Source: Planctomycetaceae bacterium UBA4655
Lineage (GTDB): Bacteria; Planctomycetota; Planctomycetia; Pirellulales; UBA1268
DNA length: 9,675 bases
Assembly: GCA_002405515.1 (NCBI GenBank)
Contig: DHLZ01000319.1
Location: 1 to 9,675 of the forward strand
Reading direction: 5' to 3'
Made by a program: the position numbers and the translations under genes. Position 1 is the first letter of the stretch; every line of letters begins with the position of its first letter. Below, one piece after another: positions 6,552-9,675 of this stretch. Below the pieces are notes generated by a model that saw only the letters and a program-made list of their open reading frames with translations, was not told the DNA's origin and made no database searches.

Positions 6552-8801
6552 TCACGCTCCCGCGACGCGACCCGCTTCTGTGACGATGATCCTGCCGCCG
6601 CGGACCGCCTCGACCTGGACCGGGCGGCCGGGCTCGATGAGCCTGCCTTCGGTCGTGACATCGAAGAGACGCCCGTCGATCCGGGCCTTCCCGGCGGGAA
6701 CCAGACGCGTCGTCGCGACGCCCTCCAATCCCACGAGGCCGGAGAGATCCTCCGCGAGGAGCGGCTCCGGCGGAGGCGGCTCGAGCGCCACGTGCCGAAG
6801 CCCCGGGGCCGAAGGGAGCCACCGCCGGAGCACCGCCGCCACCGCCACGACGCTCGCCACCGCCGCCAGGATCCCGCCGAGCGACCACTGCATCTGGCGG
6901 ATCTGGTAGGCGTTCGCCGGGAGCACGAACGACTGGCTCGCGAGCACGATCGACGCGATCACGAGCACGCCCCCGCCGAGGCCGAGCACGCCGAACCCGG
7001 GCAGCACGAAGAGCTCCGCCGCGAGGCAGAAGAGACCGGCGAGGAAGAGCATCACCTCGAGCCATCCCGAGGTGCCGTGCAGGTGCTGGCCCCAGAAGTA
7101 GATGATGAAGGCCACCATCGCGATGAAGCCGCCGAGCCCGACGCCCGGCGTGTGCAGCTCGAGGTAGAGTCCCACGCCGCCGATGACGAGCAGGAGCCAG
7201 GCGATGCCGGGGCTCGCAAGCGCTTCCAGGAGCGTGTCGGACCACCGCGGTCGGACGACCTCCATCGGCTCCTCGAGCCCGTAGACCTTGAGCAGGCCCT
7301 CCGGCGACTCGACCAGGTGCGTCGAGAGGCCGAGCGATTCCGCCGTCCGGCCGTTCACCTCGATCGGCCCGACGCCCACCTGCGGACCGACCTGCCAGGA
7401 ATCCCGGTCGTCCAGCCCGGCGAGTTCCTCGTCCGAAAAGTAGTCGATGGCGCCGGAGTGCTTTGCCGTCGCCCGCCGCACGACGATTCCCGGCTTCACC
7501 ATCGCGACCGGCAGCGACCAGCTGCGGCCCTTCCTCGCGGCCACGCCCTCACGCCAGGCCGCGGCGATCGCCTCCGCCGCCCGCTCGTCGATCGCCGCCG
7601 TCCCCTCGCCGCCGAGCACCGCGTCGGGATGCATCACGATCTCGTCGCAGGCGAGCGCCACGAGCGCCGCGTCGGCCCTGGCCTCCTTCGGCACGTAGGC
7701 CACCGTCCGCACGGCCGAGGGGTCGATCGCGGCGATCGATTCGGCGAGCGCGAGGCTCCGCTCGGGGGATCCTCCGGCCGTCTCGATGCGGAGGCAGAGC
7801 AGGTTCACGCCGTCCGCGACCGCTCGCTCGATCTGGGACTTGAGCCGCGACACGCTCGCGGCCTCGAGCGGCCCGGCGATGACGATCTCCCTCGTTTTCC
7901 ACCCGCCGGCGACGAGCGGGTCGGCCTTGAGCGAATCGGCCGCGAGGCCGAGCCCCCGCTCGACCTCCGCCGGCGTCGATGCCAGCAGTCGCACGATCCC
8001 AAGCGATCGGCCGCGGCGGCCGGTCGGCGCGATCGGCGCGGGCTGGAGCTCCTCGACCTCGAGCACCGCCTGTCGCCGCCGCAACTCGGCCAAGTCCGAC
8101 TCCGCGACGAACACCTCGCCGTTTCCGGTCACCGCCCGCACCGTCCTCGCCTTCGGATCGACGAGCGCCACGGCGATCGCCGACGGCACGGCTCTCCGGA
8201 CGTCGGCGATCTGCCGGTAGCCCGCCCGCACGGTCTCGTCCACCATCGGCTCGTCGGCGTTGGCCGGGCCGAGCACGGCGTCCGGCGCCATCACGATCTC
8301 CTCGCAGGCGAGCGCCACGAGCACCGCGTGGCCGCGGACGGTCTTCGGCAGGTAGGCCACGGTCTTCACCCCTGCCAGCCGTGGCCCGACGAGGAATCTC
8401 GCGAGTGCGAGCGAGCGGCCGAAGTCGCTGCCGGCGCCGCCGTCGTCGGCGTCGAACGACAGCACGAGCACGCCCCGCCGGCCGGGCCGGCTCTCGAGCT
8501 TCGGCAGGCTCCGCTGGATCGCGGCCTCGACCTGCTTGTCGCGGCTGCCCGTGATCGGCAGCGGCAGCGACACGGTCACGACGACGGGCGTGGCTGCATC
8601 GGCGGGCGGCCGTTCACCCCGCGGCGGTTCCACCGCGGGCTCGACCTGCCTTGCGGCGGCCGCGGGCTGATCCAGGCCGGTGAACGGGTCGGCGTCGAAG
8701 GCATCGTCGGCCGCTCCGGCCACCGCCGTGAGTGCCAGCACGATCGATGCCGCCATCACCGCACGACGACGCTTCCATCGGCTCGAGACGATGGACCGCA
8801 T
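6552..8801 (-). CDS. Long NfeD-family protein with two tandem ClpP-fold domains lacking catalytic residues
   Basis: A 749-residue protein. Residues 6-33 are a signal peptide (WKRRRAVMAASIVLALTAVA core). Two ClpP/crotonase-fold domains follow. The first, about 109-230, is anchored by VKTVAYLPK ... VALACEEIVMAPDAVLG (145-178). The second, about 305-465, is anchored by VRTVAYVPK ... VALACDEIVMHPDAVLG (364-397). The NfeD membrane part has five helices at about 530-549, 554-572, 579-597, 604-625 and 640-661, with LELHTPGVGLGG and ELFVLPGFGVLGLGGG as family motifs. A C-terminal OB-like domain (688-749) closes the protein. In proteolytic long NfeD (as in PH1510) a Ser in an ASAG-type motif lies just before this anchor. 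Here those positions read VRGHAVL and ARADAAL, and no Lys is seen at the usual later place. Inactivity is inferred by eye. The ATG at 8801 is chosen because the signal peptide follows; the upstream frame to 8942 overlaps the promoter region and pyrE. First gene of the operon. Confidence 0.9.
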   Translation of the reverse strand: MRSIVSSRWKRRRAVMAASIVLALTAVAGAADDAFDADPFTGLDQPAAAARQVEPAVEPPRGERPPADAATPVVVTVSLPLPITGSRDKQVEAAIQRSLPKLESRPGRRGVLVLSFDADDGGAGSDFGRSLALARFLVGPRLAGVKTVAYLPKTVRGHAVLVALACEEIVMAPDAVLGPANADEPMVDETVRAGYRQIADVRRAVPSAIAVALVDPKARTVRAVTGNGEVFVAESDLAELRRRQAVLEVEELQPAPIAPTGRRGRSLGIVRLLASTPAEVERGLGLAADSLKADPLVAGGWKTREIVIAGPLEAASVSRLKSQIERAVADGVNLLCLRIETAGGSPERSLALAESIAAIDPSAVRTVAYVPKEARADAALVALACDEIVMHPDAVLGGEGTAAIDERAAEAIAAAWREGVAARKGRSWSLPVAMVKPGIVVRRATAKHSGAIDYFSDEELAGLDDRDSWQVGPQVGVGPIEVNGRTAESLGLSTHLVESPEGLLKVYGLEEPMEVVRPRWSDTLLEALASPGIAWLLLVIGGVGLYLELHTPGVGLGGFIAMVAFIIYFWGQHLHGTSGWLEVMLFLAGLFCLAAELFVLPGFGVLGLGGGVLVIASIVLASQSFVLPANAYQIRQMQWSLGGILAAVASVVAVAAVLRRWLPSAPGLRHVALEPPPPEPLLAEDLSGLVGLEGVATTRLVPAGKARIDGRLFDVTTEGRLIEPGRPVQVEAVRGGRIIVTEAGRVAGA
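7611..7712 (-). repeat. Internal duplication in long nfeD, second-domain copy
   Basis: This 102-bp segment encodes residues 364-397. By hand alignment without gaps it matches 8268-8369 at 83 of 102 bases and 25 of 34 amino acids. It marks the repeated core (strand, then the helix after the normal nucleophile) of the duplicated ClpP-fold domain. Confidence 0.85.
8268..8369 (-). repeat. Internal duplication in long nfeD, first-domain copy
   Basis: Counterpart of 7611-7712, encoding residues 145-178 of the long NfeD. The similarity is highest in the stretch encoding LVALAC(E/D)EIVM, and the DNA identity is as high as the protein identity. That fits an in-gene duplication kept similar by selection or gene conversion. 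Confidence 0.85.
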
Positions 8802-8823
8802 CGGATCGCTCTGAAAAAAAAGG

Positions 8824-8850
8824 GGGACAGCCACGTCGTCATCATATAAT
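8824..8850 (+). promoter_or_regulatory. Probable promoter of pyrE
   Basis: A perfect TATAAT lies at 8845-8850, in an A/T-rich spot of an otherwise very GC-rich region and 60 bp before the pyrE ATG. The best upstream box is GGGACA (8824-8829), 4 of 6 to TTGACA but with a short 15-base spacer. Transcription would start near 8857. Confidence 0.55.
8841..8846 (-). promoter_or_regulatory. Possible -10 box of the nfeD-floA operon
   Basis: The minus strand reads TATGAT at 8846-8841 (5 of 6 to consensus), overlapping the plus-strand TATAAT by two bases. It would start transcription about 30 bases before the long nfeD ATG. No good -35 box is seen at 17 bases, so this is tentative. An A8 run (8814-8821) lies between it and the gene. 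Confidence 0.35.
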
Positions 8851-8858
8851 GTCGGCAA

Positions 8859-8872
8859 CGGCCGTTCGGCCG
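8859..8872 (+). promoter_or_regulatory. Inverted repeat in pyrE leader
   Basis: CGGCCG-TT-CGGCCG can form a 5-bp hairpin with loop GTTC. It sits right at the expected 5' end of the pyrE transcript and upstream of the divergent operon's -10. It could be an operator, an RNA-stabilising hairpin or chance in GC-rich DNA. No U-tract follows, so it is not an attenuator-type terminator. Confidence 0.35.
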
Positions 8873-8910
8873 AAATCCCCGCCCACGGCATCGAAGAAAA
8901 CGGAATTCGC

Positions 8911-9492
8911 ATGACAGTCTCCGCCGCCCCCCGCTCCGACACCGCGCTCGATCGGCTCCGGACGATGGTGGAATCGCGGGCCCTCAGGCGGGGCAGCTTC
9001 CGGCTGGCTTCGGGCCGCGAGGCGTCGTACTACCTCGACTTGAAGCAGGTGGTCCTCGATGCCGCGGGGGCGATGCTCGTCGGGCGGGCGATCCTCGAGA
9101 AGCTTCGCGGCTGCGGGGCGATGCCCGACGCCGTCGGCGGAATGTCGATCGGCGCCGATCCCGTGACGTCGGCCGTCGTCACGATGGCGGGCGTCGAAGG
9201 GGTCGCGATGAAGGGATTCCTGATCCGCAAGGAGCCGAAGGGGCATGGAACGCAGCGGTACGTCGAGGGACCTGTCGAGCCCGGCATGAAGGTGGTGATC
9301 GTCGAGGACGTCGTGACGACCGGAGGCTCGTCGCTCCTGGCGATCGACCGTGCCGTCGAGTTCGGCCTCGTGGTCGATCGGGTGGTCACGGTCATGGACA
9401 GGCTCGCCGGCGGTGTCGAAGCCTTCGCGGCCCGCGGCATCCCGCTCGACCCGCTCCTCACGATCCGCGACCTGGGCCTGGAGCCCGAGTGA
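8911..9492 (+). CDS. pyrE: Orotate phosphoribosyltransferase
   Basis: A 193-residue cytoplasmic enzyme of pyrimidine synthesis. It joins orotate and PRPP to give orotidine 5'-monophosphate and pyrophosphate. The PRPP-binding signature VVIVEDVVTTGGS lies at 128-140 with the acidic pair Glu132-Asp133. The mobile catalytic loop IRKEPKGHG (105-113) keeps the Arg-Lys-x-x-Lys-x-His pattern of the family. FRLASGREASYYLDLK (30-45) is the N-terminal substrate region, and GGMSIGADPVTSAV (76-89) is the conserved core strand-loop. Length is normal (usual range about 180-230), so the gene looks intact. The ATG at 8911 gives the expected N-terminus; only a weak GGA lies upstream. It is transcribed away from the nfeD-floA operon and followed by dispersed repeats. 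Confidence 0.96.
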   Translation: MTVSAAPRSDTALDRLRTMVESRALRRGSFRLASGREASYYLDLKQVVLDAAGAMLVGRAILEKLRGCGAMPDAVGGMSIGADPVTSAVVTMAGVEGVAMKGFLIRKEPKGHGTQRYVEGPVEPGMKVVIVEDVVTTGGSSLLAIDRAVEFGLVVDRVVTVMDRLAGGVEAFAARGIPLDPLLTIRDLGLEPE

Positions 9493-9510
9493 CCCTCTCC
9501 GTTGGATAGC

Positions 9511-9632
9511 GGCGCAAGTTTCCCTGTGAGCCGACTCGCCGAAAAACCGGACGCCCGAGGCGCAAGTTTCCCTGTGAGCCGACTCGCCGAAAAACCGGAC
9601 GCCAGCGGCGCAAGCCGAGAGGAGCGTTGACG
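9511..9632 (+). repeat. Tandem 48-bp-period repeat plus end module of a dispersed family
   Basis: Two identical 45-bp units (9511-9555 and 9559-9603) start GGCGCAAGTTTCCCTGTGAG and end CCGAAAAACCGGACGCC. They are joined by CGA, giving a period of 48. A third unit begins in register at 9607 (GGCGCAAG) but switches to CCGAGAGGAGCGTTGACG, the end shared with copy B near 3.9 kb. The pattern is therefore n body units plus one end module. It starts 18 bases after the pyrE stop and ends at the next candidate start codon. Frames across it (for example repeated FGESAHRETCA on the minus strand) are not believed to be genes. Confidence 0.9.
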
Positions 9633-9675
9633 ATGCCATCTCGCGTTGACGTCACGTCCTTCTTCACCTTCGCGC
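9633..9675 (+). CDS. Possible start of next gene (runs off right edge)
   Basis: An ATG at 9633 is preceded by GAGAGGAG (9617-9624), a strong Shine-Dalgarno-like site with 8 bases to the ATG. The 14 visible residues read MPSRVDVTSFFTFA, too few to identify. The Shine-Dalgarno-like bases belong to the dispersed repeat end module. The match could therefore be coincidental, or the repeat may supply the ribosome site. Confidence 0.35.
   Translation, partial: MPSRVDVTSFFTFA

Noticed and set aside
8814..8827. A8 followed by G5 as a possible terminator T-tract on the minus strand
   Set aside because: It lies just upstream of the nfeD start with no GC stem before it on the minus strand, and it is in the leader, not after a gene.
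6096..8849. Open plus-strand frame of 917 codons opposite the two nfeD genes
   Set aside because: It is rich in Arg, His, Glu and Asp in the pattern produced by reading the complement of GC-rich codons. It covers two clear NfeD genes on the other strand, has no domain or membrane pattern of its own, and crosses the intergenic promoter region.
9511..9632. CRISPR array
   Set aside because: The 45-bp units are separated by only 3 bases and have no unique spacers. It is a plain tandem repeat, and no cas gene is present.
8842..9667. Minus-strand frames through pyrE and its downstream repeats with repeated FGESAHRETCA or FRRVGSQGNLR
   Set aside because: The repeated peptides only reflect the 48-bp DNA repeat, whose length is a multiple of three, and the rest is antisense to a certain pyrE.

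Overview
The window looks like a piece of a high-GC planctomycete chromosome (phylum Planctomycetota). This rests on the overall gene style (high GC, few clear Shine-Dalgarno sites, long secreted proteins with SH3-like and proline-rich parts) and on a cluster of two different NfeD proteins followed by flotillin-like FloA. It is inferred from family knowledge, not from a search. No rRNA, tRNA, CRISPR array, transposase or phage gene is visible.

Layout. (1) 1-1152, minus strand: N-terminal 384 residues of an MMPL/RND-type membrane transporter that runs off the left edge, which is an extreme G/C homopolymer tract. (2) 1410-2357, plus strand: a secreted protein of unknown function, divergent from the transporter. 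(3) 2422-about 3888, minus strand: a secreted protein with SH3-like domains, a proline-rich linker and a C-terminal beta-rich domain. Its start is uncertain and lies inside an inverted pair of a dispersed repeat. (4) 4243-8801, minus strand: a tight four-gene cluster read in the order long NfeD, short NfeD, FloA, proline-rich single-pass membrane protein. Gaps are 1, 66 and 16 bp, which strongly suggests one operon for a flotillin membrane-microdomain module. (5) 8911-9492, plus strand: pyrE, divergent from the NfeD-FloA operon, with a shared 109-bp promoter region carrying a perfect TATAAT box. (6) 9493-9675: 48-bp-period repeats of the same dispersed family seen near 3.8-4.0 kb, then a probable start of another gene at 9633 that leaves the window.

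How the genes fit together. NfeD proteins are membrane-bound partners of SPFH/flotillin proteins. NfeD C-terminal OB-fold domains are thought to act with flotillin scaffolds, and long forms normally carry a ClpP-fold serine protease domain. Here the long NfeD carries two tandem copies of that fold, and by eye neither keeps the catalytic Ser-Lys pair. It looks like a duplicated pseudo-protease that has become a scaffold or binding module. The small proline-rich membrane protein after floA is a candidate new component of the same module. The other notable signal is the mosaic dispersed repeat at three intergenic or near-start sites.
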